Assembly (NCBI RefSeq): GCF_002284575.1
Contig: NZ_NPKJ01000066.1
Coordinates: 27,513 to 91,512 of the forward strand
Reading direction: 5' to 3'
Length of the DNA: 64,000 nt
Origin: Mesorhizobium temperatum
GTDB taxonomy: Bacteria > Pseudomonadota > Alphaproteobacteria > Rhizobiales > Rhizobiaceae
Shown: piece by piece, positions 23,523 to 33,064 of the stretch
Position numbering within the stretch: the stretch's first letter is position 1
How the letters are laid out: every line of letters starts with the position of its first letter
Notes under the pieces: generated by a model
Told to the model about the DNA's origin: nothing
What the model saw: the letters and a program-made list of their open reading frames with translations, nothing else
Databases searched by the model: none
Translations under genes and position numbers: made by a program

Positions 23523-25016
23523 TCAATCGATCTTGATGAACACGCCTTTGGTGTTGAGATACTCGTCGAGGTGCTCGGCACCGCCCTCGCGGCCGTAGCC
23601 GCTCATCTTGTAGCCGCCGAAAGGCACGGCCGGATCTATGGCGTGATAGGTGTTCACCCAGACCGAGCCGGCGCGGATTTTCCTTGAAAGCTGGTGGGCG
23701 GTGGCGAGATTTTGGGTGAAGACCCCGGCAGCAAGACCATAGGGCGTGTTGTTGGCCCGCTCGATCGCCTCGTCGAGCGTATCGAACGGCAGTGCCGAAA
23801 TGACCGGCCCAAAGATTTCCTCGCGCGCGATCCTCATCTCGTCAGAGACACCGGCAAAAACCGTCGGCGCGACGAAATTGCCGGCGGCCAGTTCCCCCTC
23901 CATTAGGCGTGTGCCGCCGGTGACGAGCGTCGCGCCCTCCGCCGTGCCGGCCTCGAGATACGCGGCGACCCGTTGCAGCTGCTTTTCGGAGACGAGCGGG
24001 CCGATTTCGGTCGCCGGGTCAATGCCGTCGCCGATCCTGAGACCTCTGGCATAGGCCGCCAGGCGCGCGACGAACTCGTCATGGATGGAGCGTTCGACGA
24101 ACAGGCGCGAGCCGGCGATGCAGATCTGGCCGGAATTGGCGAACACCGACATCGCCGCCACCGGCACCGCTCTGTCGAGATCGGCGTCGGCGCAGACGAT
24201 GACCGGCGACTTGCCGCCGAGTTCCAGCGAGACGCGTTTGAGGTTGCCGGCCGAGGCGCGGACGATCGACTGGCCGGTCGCCGTCGAGCCGGTGAAGACG
24301 ATCTTGTCGACGCCCTTATGCTCGGCAAGTGCCGCACCTGCCTCGCCGCCGGTGCCGGTCACGATGTTGACGACGCCTGGCGGAACGCCGGCCTCGTTCA
24401 TGAGGTCGGCGATCAGAAGCGGCGTCAGCGGCGCCTCTTCCGAAGGTTTCAGCACCACCGTGCAGCCGGTCGCAAGCGCCGGCCCGATCTTCCAGATCGA
24501 AGCGGCCGTCGGTGCGTTCCACGGGATGATGGCGCCGACGACGCCGACCGGCTCCTTGCGCGTGAAGGAGACGATTTCGCCCGGCAGCGAGTTCTCGATC
24601 GTCTCGCCATGCAGGGAGGTCGCCATGCCGGCGTAATAGCGCAGCATACCGATGACGCGGGTGCGGTTGGCCAGGGTGCGCACGATCGGCATACCCATAT
24701 CGGTCGTGTCCGAGCGGCTGATCTCCTCCCAATGCTTTTCGAAGAGGTCGGCGATCCTGAGCAGCAGCACCTGCCGCTCATAGGGCTTGAACCGGCTCCA
24801 CGGCCCGTCGAAGGCCTTGCGCGCCGCGGCCACCGCCAGCTCGACATCCTGGCGGTCGCCGCGCGGCACCGTGGCAATGACCGCGCCGGTGGCTGGATTG
24901 CGGGTTTCCATGGTGCGGCCCGAGCGGGCGTCGACCCAGGCGCCATCGACGAACATCTGGCGGTGGCGTCCGTCGATCGGCTGGCGCAGCGTCGCCGGTG
25001 TCTGAGCTACGGTCAT
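23523..25016 (-). CDS. NAD(P)-dependent aldehyde dehydrogenase
   Basis: A 497-residue aldehyde dehydrogenase with the oxyanion asparagine in IIPWNAP (Asn167), catalytic glutamate in LELGGKSP (Glu265) and nucleophile cysteine in SGQICIAGSR (Cys299), all intact. Length and motifs fit the betaine-aldehyde / phenylacetaldehyde type group, but the substrate cannot be fixed. It starts 68 bp after the stop of the RND pump gene on the same strand and may be the last gene of that TetR-headed unit, hinting at detoxification of an aldehyde. It converges on the methylamine island and is separated from it by a terminator. Confidence 0.85.
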   Translation of the reverse strand: MTVAQTPATLRQPIDGRHRQMFVDGAWVDARSGRTMETRNPATGAVIATVPRGDRQDVELAVAAARKAFDGPWSRFKPYERQVLLLRIADLFEKHWEEISRSDTTDMGMPIVRTLANRTRVIGMLRYYAGMATSLHGETIENSLPGEIVSFTRKEPVGVVGAIIPWNAPTAASIWKIGPALATGCTVVLKPSEEAPLTPLLIADLMNEAGVPPGVVNIVTGTGGEAGAALAEHKGVDKIVFTGSTATGQSIVRASAGNLKRVSLELGGKSPVIVCADADLDRAVPVAAMSVFANSGQICIAGSRLFVERSIHDEFVARLAAYARGLRIGDGIDPATEIGPLVSEKQLQRVAAYLEAGTAEGATLVTGGTRLMEGELAAGNFVAPTVFAGVSDEMRIAREEIFGPVISALPFDTLDEAIERANNTPYGLAAGVFTQNLATAHQLSRKIRAGSVWVNTYHAIDPAVPFGGYKMSGYGREGGAEHLDEYLNTKGVFIKID

Positions 25017-25084
25017 GACGTCCTCCTCCAGCGCTCCTGCCGGTGGGCGGATTTAACCCCTGGACGTCACATCTGCCAACAGCT

Positions 25085-28000
25085 CTATTCGGCGGCCAGA
25101 GCCAGTCGCGGCCTGTCGTCGTTTTCTGCCAGCTTCGGCTCGGCCGCCTGCTCCGAGTCCCCGGCCTTCTTGCGCTCCCTGCCGAAGAACAAGGCATAGC
25201 CTGCCGGAAGGACGAGGATGGTGAGCACGGTGGCGACGAGGATGCCGCCCATCATGGCATAGGCGAGCGGACCCCAGAAGACGCCGCGCGAAATCGGGAT
25301 CAGTGCCAGGACCGCCGTCAACGCCGTCAGCATGATCGGCCGGAAACGGCGGACCGCCGAGCCGATGATGGCCTCCGAGCGTTCCATGCCGGCCGCGATA
25401 TCCTGGTCGATCTGGTCGACCAGGATGATCGAGTTGCGCATGATGATGCCGAGCAGCGCGATCACGCCGAGGATGGCGACGAAGCCGAAAGGTGCGCCAC
25501 TGATCAAAAGTGCCGCCGCCGCGCCGATGATGCCGAGGGGTCCGGTCGCCAGCACCAGCATCGCCTTGCCGAAGTGCTGCAGCTGGATCATCAGCAGCAC
25601 GACGATGACGGCCAGCATTATCGGAGCTTTCGCAGCAATGGAGGCCTGGCTTTCGGCCGAATCCTCGGCGCCGCCCTGGATCTCGATGTTGTAGCCGGGT
25701 GCCAGACCGTCGCGCAGGCCTTGCATCTCGCTGTACATCTTCATCACGACATCGTTCGACTGCACGCCATCCGGCAGCGTGGCACGCACGCTGATGGTCG
25801 GCAGGCGGTCGCGCCGCCATTCGACGCCTTGCTCCAGCACCGGGACGACCTTGGCGACCTGCGACAGCGGCACGAAGCCACCGAAATCCGTCGGGACAGA
25901 GACGGAGTCGACCGCCGACAGCAGGTGACGGCTCGCCTCCGGTTCCCGGGCGACGATCGAAACGGTCTCCTCGCCGTCGCGGAAATCATCGAGCGGCGCC
26001 CCCGACATGCTTGCCTGCAGCATCTGGCGGATGCGCTGCGAGGTGACGCCGAGCGCCCGGGCGCGATCCTGGTCGATCACCAGCTTCATCTCCGGCACTG
26101 GCTCCAGCCAGTCGTCGTGAACGGCGCCGAGCAGCGGATTTGCCTGGAACTTCGCCTTCACCTCGTCGGCGATGCGGCGCACCTCCTGGCGATCCGGGCC
26201 CATGACGCGCATCTGCACCGGCCAGCCCGTGGGTGGCCCGAGGAACAGGCGGTCGACCTTGGCGCGGACCGACGGGAAATCCTCGGCCAAAATGGTGCGC
26301 AGCTTGACGATCAGCCGTTCGCGGGCCGGTTCGTCATTGGCCATCACCAGAAGCTGGGCGAAGTTCGGATTGCGAAGCTGCTGGTCGAGCGGCAGGAAGA
26401 AGCGCGGCGCGCCCTCACCGATATAGGTGGCGATGAAGCGCTTGTCCTTGTCGTCCATCATCCTGGTTTCGAGCGCCTTGGCCTGCGTCTCGACTTCCTT
26501 GATGCTGGTGCCTTCTGGCAGCCAGAGGTCGACAAGGATTTCCGGACGCGATGACTGCGGGAAGAAATTCTGCGGGATGAACTGGAACGCCCACAGGCTG
26601 GTTACGAAAGTCACCAGCGTCATGACCAGCACGATGATGCGGTGGCGCACGGACCAGCCGACGGTGGCGCGAAGCCGGCGGTAAAAGGGCGTATCGAAAA
26701 CATCGTGATGGTTGCCGGCGTGTTTTCGCTGCTTGAGGATCATGTGACCAAGCCACGGCGTGAAGTAGACCGCCACGAACCAGGACACGACAAGCGCGAT
26801 GCCGACGACGTAGAACAGCGTGCGTACGTATTCACCGGCCGTCGAGGCCGCGAAGCCGACCGGAATGAAGCCGGCGGTAGTGATCAGCGTGCCGGACAGC
26901 ATCGGGAAGGCCGTCGAGGTATAGGCGAAGCTCGCCGCCTCGACCTTGACCAGTCCTTCCTCGAGCTTGCGCTCCATCATTTCGACGACGATCATCGCGT
27001 CGTCGACGAGCAGGCCGAGCGCGATGATCAGCGCGCCGAGCGAAATGCGCTGCAGATCGATGCCGATCTCGTACATGATGGCGAAGGTGGCGGCCAGAAC
27101 GAGCGGAATGGTGATCGCGATCACCAGGCCCGAACGCCAGCCGATCGTTAGGAACGAGACGACAAGCACGATCAGCAGCGCCTCGCCAAGCGCTTCCATG
27201 AACTCGGTCACCGCTTCCCTGACGACTTCCGGCTGGTCGGCGATCTGATCGACCGAAACGCCGTAAGGCAACGCCTCTTCGAAGCGGTGATAGGTCGCCT
27301 CAACGTCCTTACCGACATCGGTGACGTTGAAGCCCTTGGCCATGACGACACCGACCTGGACACTGTCGTGGCCGTTGAAGCGGTATTTGCGCTGATAGGG
27401 GTCTTCGAGGCCTGTGGTCACGGTGGCGATGTCGCCGAGGCGCGTCACCTGGTTGCCGGCGCGCAGGCGAAGTTCGCGGATGTCGGCCGCCTCCGTCACG
27501 TTGCCTTCGACCGAGATGCGCACCGAACGCTGGCCGGTATCGACCGAGCCTGCCGGATCGACATTGTTTTGGCCCTTGATCGCGTTCTGCAGATCGGTGA
27601 GCGTCAGGCCGCGCTCGGCAAGCACCTTGGACGAAACGTCGATGTAGAGTTTTTCCGGCTGGTCGCCGATGATCACGGCCTTTTCGACGCCGGGCGTCGT
27701 CAGCAGCATGTCACGCGCCTGGATGGCTAATTTCTTCAGCTCGGGATAGCTGTAGCCGTCGCCGCTGATCGAATGCAAGGTGATGAAAGTGTCGCCGAAT
27801 TCATCGTTGAAGTAGGGCCCGAGCAGCCCCTGAGGCAGCTCATTGGCGATGTCGCCGACCTTCTTGCGTACCTGGTAAAAGGCATCCGCGACCTGCGTGG
27901 GATTGGTGTCGCCTTCCACCTGCAAGGTGATGATGGCGCTGCCGGCGCGCGTGTAGGAACGGACGAAATCGAGATGCGGCGTTTCCTGCAGCTTGCGCTC

Positions 28001-28231
28001 GATCTTGTTGACGACCTGGTCCTCCATCTCCTGGATCGAGGCCCCCGGCCAGACAGCCTGGACGACCATGACGCGGAAGGTGAAGTCCGGGTCTTCCTTC
28101 TGGCCCATGCGCATCAGGCCGAGCGCACCGGCAACGATGATCAAGCCGAACAGGAACCGCGCAATGCTCGGGTGCCCGATTGCCCAGCGCGAAAGATTGA
28201 AGGGCCGCTTTTCATTGGTGTCGGTGGTCAT
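25085..28231 (-). CDS. RND efflux transporter permease
   Basis: A 1048-residue inner-membrane pump of the resistance-nodulation-division family. It has one N-terminal span, a large periplasmic domain, a helix bundle, a second periplasmic domain and a second bundle. The proton-relay aspartates appear in LGLLVDDAMIVVEMMER. The periplasmic QKEDPDFTFRVMVVQAVWPGAS resembles the HAE1 group of drug or solvent pumps. The frame is open upstream, but MTTDTNEKRPFNLSRW (ATG at 28231) is the family-like start; its ribosome site is weak. It works with the adaptor lipoprotein encoded upstream. No outer-membrane channel gene is present in the window, so one must be supplied elsewhere. Confidence 0.88.
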   Translation of the reverse strand: MTTDTNEKRPFNLSRWAIGHPSIARFLFGLIIVAGALGLMRMGQKEDPDFTFRVMVVQAVWPGASIQEMEDQVVNKIERKLQETPHLDFVRSYTRAGSAIITLQVEGDTNPTQVADAFYQVRKKVGDIANELPQGLLGPYFNDEFGDTFITLHSISGDGYSYPELKKLAIQARDMLLTTPGVEKAVIIGDQPEKLYIDVSSKVLAERGLTLTDLQNAIKGQNNVDPAGSVDTGQRSVRISVEGNVTEAADIRELRLRAGNQVTRLGDIATVTTGLEDPYQRKYRFNGHDSVQVGVVMAKGFNVTDVGKDVEATYHRFEEALPYGVSVDQIADQPEVVREAVTEFMEALGEALLIVLVVSFLTIGWRSGLVIAITIPLVLAATFAIMYEIGIDLQRISLGALIIALGLLVDDAMIVVEMMERKLEEGLVKVEAASFAYTSTAFPMLSGTLITTAGFIPVGFAASTAGEYVRTLFYVVGIALVVSWFVAVYFTPWLGHMILKQRKHAGNHHDVFDTPFYRRLRATVGWSVRHRIIVLVMTLVTFVTSLWAFQFIPQNFFPQSSRPEILVDLWLPEGTSIKEVETQAKALETRMMDDKDKRFIATYIGEGAPRFFLPLDQQLRNPNFAQLLVMANDEPARERLIVKLRTILAEDFPSVRAKVDRLFLGPPTGWPVQMRVMGPDRQEVRRIADEVKAKFQANPLLGAVHDDWLEPVPEMKLVIDQDRARALGVTSQRIRQMLQASMSGAPLDDFRDGEETVSIVAREPEASRHLLSAVDSVSVPTDFGGFVPLSQVAKVVPVLEQGVEWRRDRLPTISVRATLPDGVQSNDVVMKMYSEMQGLRDGLAPGYNIEIQGGAEDSAESQASIAAKAPIMLAVIVVLLMIQLQHFGKAMLVLATGPLGIIGAAAALLISGAPFGFVAILGVIALLGIIMRNSIILVDQIDQDIAAGMERSEAIIGSAVRRFRPIMLTALTAVLALIPISRGVFWGPLAYAMMGGILVATVLTILVLPAGYALFFGRERKKAGDSEQAAEPKLAENDDRPRLALAAE

Positions 28232-28482
28232 AGCGCCAGTCCATTTGTCTGATCGTCTCGCACGCACACGGCATGCCCACGGAGCTTCTAATGCTGGCTT
28301 CCGGGCGGCGAGGCTTTCCGAGCGGAGAGACACTCATCGCGGTGGGACGCGAGGATCGATGTGGGGGGTTACACCGACCTGACGTCTCGACAATCGGGCA
28401 CCTGCCGCCCGGAAACCGTGAACCCGCTTGACCGCGCGGCTTGCGCCGATGCGAGGAGAAGCCGGTTTAATTTGCTTGGCCG

Positions 28483-29622
28483 TCAGCGCACGCGCTTGAC
28501 GGCATCGCCATCATCGTCCGCCGATGCGGACTGTTGCACCGCATCGCCGGTCAGCTTGACTTTTAGATTTTCGGCCATGAATTGCGTGCCCGCCGCAACA
28601 ACGACATCGCCGGGGCTCAATCCTTCGGCAACGTGCACGCCGTCGGCGGTGAACTCGGCGACCTTGATCGGACGCGCATGGACGGTCTCGCCGTTGCGGT
28701 CCACGGTCCAGACGATCTGCTGGCCATCTTTTTGCGCCAGGGCGCTCAACGGGATCGATACGCTTTGCGGGCTGCTGTTCGCCGCCGAAGCCTCGATGTT
28801 CGCGGTCATGCCGAGAAGCACGCGCGGATCGTTGGGCAGGCTGACGCGAACGGCAAAGGTACGCGACTGCTGATCGGCGCTGCCGGCGACTTCACGGACC
28901 TTGCCGTCGAGCGTCAGCGCATCGTCGGACCAGAAGCTTGCCTTGACATTCTTGCCCGGCTTGAACTGGGCGATATCCATTTCCGGAACGGCGATCAGCA
29001 CTTCCTTTTCGCCATCGACGGCAACCGTCACAACCGGCGTGCCGGAGCCGACCACCTGACCGATATCGGCGGCGACTGATGTGACGATGCCGTTCCTGTC
29101 CGCCTTGAGGTCGGTGTAGAGGACCTGGTTTTTCGCCTGGTCTAGCGCTGAGCGGGCGGAATTTCGGGTGGCGACCGCCTGATCATAGCTGAGCGTTGCC
29201 TGTTCGAGCTGCGATTTCGATGCAAAGTTCTTGGCAAACAACTGTTCGGCACGACGGCGGGCAAGGCCTGTCGTCTCGACCTGCCGTTCGGCCGCCTCGA
29301 GGCTGGCCTCGGCGCTGTTGACCGAAAGGTCGTAGTCGGCGGGATCGATGCGGGCCAGAACGTCGCCCGGCTTGACGCGCTGGCCGATGTCGACCAAGCG
29401 CTCGGTGATCTTGCCGTTGATGCGGAAGCCAAGGTTCATCTCGGTGCGGGCGCGCACCGATCCGGAGTAAGAAAGCTCTCGGGTATCGTTCGCCTTGGCG
29501 ATCTCGACGACCTTGACCGGCCGGACGATGTCCTTGACTTCCACTTTTTCTTGCGAGCAGCCGGCGAGCCCAAGCGCCGCGACGACGACCAGAGCCGGAC
29601 CAATGGCCGGCAGCCTGTTCAT
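28483..29622 (-). CDS. RND efflux periplasmic adaptor subunit, lipoprotein
   Basis: A 379-residue membrane-fusion protein. The N-terminus MNRLPAIGPALVVVAALGLAGC is a lipoprotein signal with the lipidated cysteine at position 22. A lipoyl-like half (VKPGDVLARIDPADYDL), a helical hairpin with alternating ERQVETTGLARRRAEQLF, and beta-barrel and membrane-proximal domains follow. It links the RND pump to an outer-membrane channel. The ATG at 29622 is preferred because it gives a normal signal length. A start at 29688 overlapping the tetR stop would add 22 residues before it. A 251-bp gap without visible features lies between this gene and the pump gene. Confidence 0.85.
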   Translation of the reverse strand: MNRLPAIGPALVVVAALGLAGCSQEKVEVKDIVRPVKVVEIAKANDTRELSYSGSVRARTEMNLGFRINGKITERLVDIGQRVKPGDVLARIDPADYDLSVNSAEASLEAAERQVETTGLARRRAEQLFAKNFASKSQLEQATLSYDQAVATRNSARSALDQAKNQVLYTDLKADRNGIVTSVAADIGQVVGSGTPVVTVAVDGEKEVLIAVPEMDIAQFKPGKNVKASFWSDDALTLDGKVREVAGSADQQSRTFAVRVSLPNDPRVLLGMTANIEASAANSSPQSVSIPLSALAQKDGQQIVWTVDRNGETVHARPIKVAEFTADGVHVAEGLSPGDVVVAAGTQFMAENLKVKLTGDAVQQSASADDDGDAVKRVR

Positions 29623-29684
29623 GATGGATTTGGACAAAGGCACTTGCGTACTCCCGAAATGTGTCGACGACCGGCGGACGCCGG

Positions 29685-30302
29685 TCATTTCTTCAAGGCC
29701 CTGATCGCAAACTCGATAAGCTCATCCGGCATCGCGCGGTTTTCTTTGGCGAGACACTGGGCGACCATCTGCGGGTGACAGAGGGTAATGATGGCGGCGC
29801 CGAAGCATCGCGAGGCGACTTTCGGGTCCTGGTCGGCAAACTCGCCGGTTGCGATTCCCTCGCGGATCACCTCTTCCACCAAGCCGCGGATCCTGTCGAT
29901 GTGCTTCTCGATGACATGCCAATCGCGTTCGATGGCAACGATCACCATTTCGTGCACCTTCTCCTGGTCGAGCATGGTGTCGCGGGTCCAGTGATAATGC
30001 GTTTGCACGTAGCGGCGAAGCCTTTCGCTGGCCGTTCCGGGACTATGGCAGGCGTCGTAGGTCAGTTGGTAGCAGGTAGCGAGCATACGGCCGCAAACGG
30101 CCTGGTGGATCTCAACCTTGGAGGCGAAGAACCGGTAGATGTTGGCCGTCGACATGCCGAGTTCACGCGCTATGTCGGCGACATTGGTCTTGCCGTAGCC
30201 GTAGTGGCGGAACAGCCGCTCCGCGCAATCGAGGATGCGCGCGACATTCTCCTGTCGGACCACGTCGACCGCCTTGTCGAGGGTATCTAGGGTATTATTC
30301 AT
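29685..30302 (-). CDS. TetR family transcriptional regulator of the efflux operon
   Basis: A 205-residue protein with an N-terminal helix-turn-helix (ILDCAERLFRHYGYGKTNVADIARELGMSTANIYRFFASK) and a helical ligand domain. It heads the run tetR-adaptor-pump-aldehyde dehydrogenase on the minus strand. A perfect 16-bp-arm palindrome 17 to 56 bp before its start codon is a good operator candidate, implying autoregulation and repression of the pump until a ligand binds. The ligand is unknown. Confidence 0.87.
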   Translation of the reverse strand: MNNTLDTLDKAVDVVRQENVARILDCAERLFRHYGYGKTNVADIARELGMSTANIYRFFASKVEIHQAVCGRMLATCYQLTYDACHSPGTASERLRRYVQTHYHWTRDTMLDQEKVHEMVIVAIERDWHVIEKHIDRIRGLVEEVIREGIATGEFADQDPKVASRCFGAAIITLCHPQMVAQCLAKENRAMPDELIEFAIRALKK

Positions 30303-30318
30303 CCTGTTTCATTAGCTC

Positions 30319-30358
30319 AATTACGAGTGACGAATTTTGAATTTCGTCACTCGTAATT
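30319..30358. promoter_or_regulatory. Perfect palindrome upstream of tetR, probable TetR operator
   Basis: AATTACGAGTGACGAA and its complement TTCGTCACTCGTAATT are separated by 8 bp. The element is AT-richer than its surroundings and directly precedes tetR. Its length and symmetry fit a TetR dimer or dimer pair. It could also form an mRNA hairpin in the leader. Confidence 0.65.
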
Positions 30359-30505
30359 CGAAATCATCCGCCTGTCAACTGCGACATTATCCGTCTTAGG
30401 CGACTGGTGACATCTGTTGACACAACTTGGGCGTGAACAGCGTTAATGAAGCCTGCTGCGGGCCGTGCACGGGCCACCCGCCAGGCTCAGGTGATCGGGC
30501 GCCTT

Positions 30506-30547
30506 ATTTTATTCAAGACGTGCTCCATTTTATTCAAGACGTGCTCC
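30506..30547 (+). repeat. Perfect tandem duplication of a 21-bp unit
   Basis: The unit ATTTTATTCAAGACGTGCTCC occurs twice back to back (30506-30526 and 30527-30547), about 50 bp before the VOC gene. It is unusually AT-rich for the window. It may duplicate a promoter or operator element or be recent slippage. Confidence 0.8.
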
Positions 30548-30597
30548 GCGGCGCGCAGCAATGCGTTATCATCCAAGCCGCGGAAAGGAGAGTTGGG

Positions 30598-30951
30598 ATG
30601 ACCGTGCTGCGCATCGTCTCGAATATCGCAACAGACAGCATTCCGGATGTTCGGAAGTTCTATACCGACCTGTTCGGGCTCGATGCCGTCATGGATCACG
30701 GGTGGCTCGTCACGCTGGCGTCCAGTGAAACAACCATCCCCCAGGTCAGCATCGCCAGCGAAGGCGGCTCAGGCGCCCCGGTGCCAGATCTGTCGATCGA
30801 GGTCGACAATGTCGACGAGGTGTATCTTCGCGCAAGCGAGATCGGTTGCAGAGTGGTCTATGATTTGACCGACGAACCGTGGGGCGTAAGACGTTTCTTC
30901 ATTGCCGACCCGACCGGCAAACTGCTCAACGTGCTCTCGCACCTTCGGTAG
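30598..30951 (+). CDS. VOC superfamily (glyoxalase/bleomycin-resistance-like) protein
   Basis: A 117-residue single-domain protein of the vicinal oxygen chelate fold, starting MTVLRIVSNIATDSIPDVRKFYTD, with the typical FYTDLFGLDAVMDHGW and the closing RRFFIADPTGKLLNVLSH. These proteins bind metals or small toxic compounds. Substrate is unknown. The ATG at 30598 follows GGAAAGGAGAG. A PhzF-like gene follows on the same strand after 87 bp. Confidence 0.8.
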   Translation: MTVLRIVSNIATDSIPDVRKFYTDLFGLDAVMDHGWLVTLASSETTIPQVSIASEGGSGAPVPDLSIEVDNVDEVYLRASEIGCRVVYDLTDEPWGVRRFFIADPTGKLLNVLSHLR

Positions 30952-31038
30952 AGATTGTTCTGCAATGCAGGACATTGGCAACCGTGCAAACATTCAGCCG
31001 AACGACTGAAACGGGCCCGCGGGTCAGCGGAGGAAACC

Positions 31039-31935
31039 ATGAGCAGAACAATTCCATTTCATTTCGTCGATGTCTTCGCGGTAGAGCCGCTGACGGGCAA
31101 TTCACTTGCGGTGGTCGACGGCGGTGGCGAGTTGGCGCTCGAGCTCATGCAGAACATTGCACGTGAGTTCAACCAGTCCGAGACAACCTTTGTGCTACCG
31201 GCGACCCGGGAGGACGCCGACTGGAAGTTGCGCTCTTTCACGCCGAAAGGCGTAGAGGTTTTCGGTGCAGGCGGCCACAACACGCTAGGGGCTTGGTGGT
31301 GGCTCGCTGCAGCGGGGCGGCTCGATCTGGGCAATGGCCCAACATGGTTTCACCAACAGATCGGCGACTTGGTATATCCATTGGCTATCTGGCAAAGCCA
31401 AGGGAAACTCGAAAAGATCATTATGCAGCAAGAAGCCCCAGTGGCCGGCCGGCAGCTCTCAAATCTTGGCGCTCTTGCCACGGCACTCGGCCTTAATGCT
31501 GAAGAAATAGCGGCTGAGGTCGTGCCTTGCCAGGTGGTCTCGACCGGTGCTGCCCATCTCCTGGTGCCGATCCGCGATCGCGAAGCCGTCGACCGGATTT
31601 CGCCGGATGCCAAACAGCTTTTCGACCTGCTCAACCAGATCGGCGGGGAAGGCTGCTACGTCTTCTCACTCGATCCACGGCAGCCCGAAACCAGGGCGTA
31701 TGCACGCTTTTTCAACCCGACTGCTGGCATTTCCGAGGATCCGGCAACCGGTACGGCGGCTGGTCCGCTCGCCGCACATCTCGTTGCACACGGTCTTGCA
31801 CAGCCCGGCGAAATCAAGATCGAGCAAGGCACGGCGCTCGGACGTACCAGCATCATCGAGGTAGATGTAGATGCCGACTCAGTGAGCGTCTCTGGACGCG
31901 GCATCGTGGTGGCGAGCGGGGCGTTTTCGATCTAG
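31039..31935 (+). CDS. PhzF family isomerase/epimerase-like protein
   Basis: A 298-residue PhzF-fold protein (diaminopimelate-epimerase-like). It starts FHFVDVFAVEPLTGNSLAVV, has the conserved catalytic glutamate in FNQSETTFVLP, FTPKGVEVFGAGGHNTLGA in the N-terminal half and SEDPATGTAAGPLAAHL in the second half. Members catalyse proton shifts on small substrates. No phenazine genes are near, so the reaction is unknown. The ATG at 31039 follows GGAGG. It may share a transcript with the VOC gene. Confidence 0.85.
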   Translation: MSRTIPFHFVDVFAVEPLTGNSLAVVDGGGELALELMQNIAREFNQSETTFVLPATREDADWKLRSFTPKGVEVFGAGGHNTLGAWWWLAAAGRLDLGNGPTWFHQQIGDLVYPLAIWQSQGKLEKIIMQQEAPVAGRQLSNLGALATALGLNAEEIAAEVVPCQVVSTGAAHLLVPIRDREAVDRISPDAKQLFDLLNQIGGEGCYVFSLDPRQPETRAYARFFNPTAGISEDPATGTAAGPLAAHLVAHGLAQPGEIKIEQGTALGRTSIIEVDVDADSVSVSGRGIVVASGAFSI

Positions 31936-32066
31936 TCGAAGGTGTAGTCCGCGTGGCCGCGCAGGCAGCCTGTGCCTGTCCCACAATATCGCAGCAGGTG
32001 GAGCCCGCCATTTGGCGCGGCTGTGCGGATGGCGTGGTCTGCCACTCGCCTTCGGCCTGGATTCGC

Positions 32067-32585
32067 TTAGGTAGCCGATTTGTTTAATCTGTTCAGGTTT
32101 TCGCCCAGTATGACAAGCGCGATGCCGAGCAGCGCAATGTCCTTGATCAGGAACTGACCGGCGGGACCGAGCGCGGGAAAGCCCAACGCAGGCTCCCAGA
32201 TCGGCAGGGCAACCATGATCGAACAGGTGACCAGGAAAATCAGGGCGGCCACTGCCCCGCCGGCGACACCGGCGCGCGTCGACCAGGGAGAGGCAATCAG
32301 GAGAAGCGCGGTCGCGATCTCGACGACGCCAAGCACATAAGAGGCACCGGCTTCACCAAATACGGGATACATCCAGGCGAGCCAAGGCGTGCCGCCGATC
32401 AGCGGCCTCAACGCCTCGATCTCAACAGCCGTGAACTTCATCCCGCCGATCATGAGAAGCGGCAGTATGACCCCGGTCAGGGCGAGGATCCGCCCGGCTT
32501 TCCTGACCGCTGCGGCTTTTCGCGCCCATGGCCGAGGAAGGGTCTCGTCTTGACCTTCAGGCTCTGATGTTCTGAGAACCGGCAT
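32067..32585 (-). CDS. YkgB/DUF417 family membrane protein
   Basis: A 172-residue protein with about four membrane spans. The family-like segment MKFTAVEIEALRPLIGGTPWL follows the first span, and FLIKDIALLGIALV lies in the last. The first ~30 residues are charged and probably cytoplasmic. DUF417 proteins resemble DoxX-type membrane proteins and lack a defined activity. The ATG at 32585 follows GGAGGAGG. The SnoaL-like gene on the same strand ends 68 bp upstream, so the two may be co-transcribed. Confidence 0.8.
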   Translation of the reverse strand: MPVLRTSEPEGQDETLPRPWARKAAAVRKAGRILALTGVILPLLMIGGMKFTAVEIEALRPLIGGTPWLAWMYPVFGEAGASYVLGVVEIATALLLIASPWSTRAGVAGGAVAALIFLVTCSIMVALPIWEPALGFPALGPAGQFLIKDIALLGIALVILGENLNRLNKSAT

Positions 32586-32653
32586 GAGTTTCCTCCTCCA
32601 ACCGCCAATTGCACCACCCGCGCTGTCACGATCGCTCGACCCCGATGCGCTGC

Positions 32654-33064
32654 TCAGTCCGGCTTGTAAGGATACGAGTGATGCTCGTGAGCGATGATCC
32701 AAAGGTCATCTTCCTTCCGTAGCCCGACGGTGAGCCGGAGGCGGGTTGCCGGGTCCTTTTCAAGCTCTTCCCTGGTGCCGCACCGCAGCAATGCGGTCGC
32801 AAAAGCAACCCGGTCGCCCGCCGTGACATCCAGCCGCTCGATCGCGAAAACGCCGCCCCGCTTGAAGTGCTCGAAGAACGGACCCCAGCTATCCCGGTAG
32901 GCCTCAATTCCCCTGAGTTCGTTCGGGGGTGGGACATCGAACATCACAAGGTCCGTCGCGTGATCCGCAATGATTGTCTCCAGGTCTTGCTGCTGCACGG
33001 CGTTCGCCCAACGCTCGATGAGCGCCCGGATCTGTGCCTCGGCGTCGCGCTCCGTGTTCTCCAT
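32654..33064 (-). CDS. SnoaL-like / nuclear transport factor 2-like protein
   Basis: A 136-residue cone-shaped alpha+beta protein of the SnoaL type: DAEAQIRALIERWANAVQQQD at the start, LVMFDVPPPNELRG, and RLRLTVGLRKEDDLWIIAHEHHS at the end. Such proteins range from isomerases to stress proteins of unknown role. The ATG at 33064 follows AGGAGGAG and is preferred over an upstream in-frame ATG. The 154 bp upstream of it hold no visible gene. Confidence 0.78.
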   Translation of the reverse strand: MENTERDAEAQIRALIERWANAVQQQDLETIIADHATDLVMFDVPPPNELRGIEAYRDSWGPFFEHFKRGGVFAIERLDVTAGDRVAFATALLRCGTREELEKDPATRLRLTVGLRKEDDLWIIAHEHHSYPYKPD

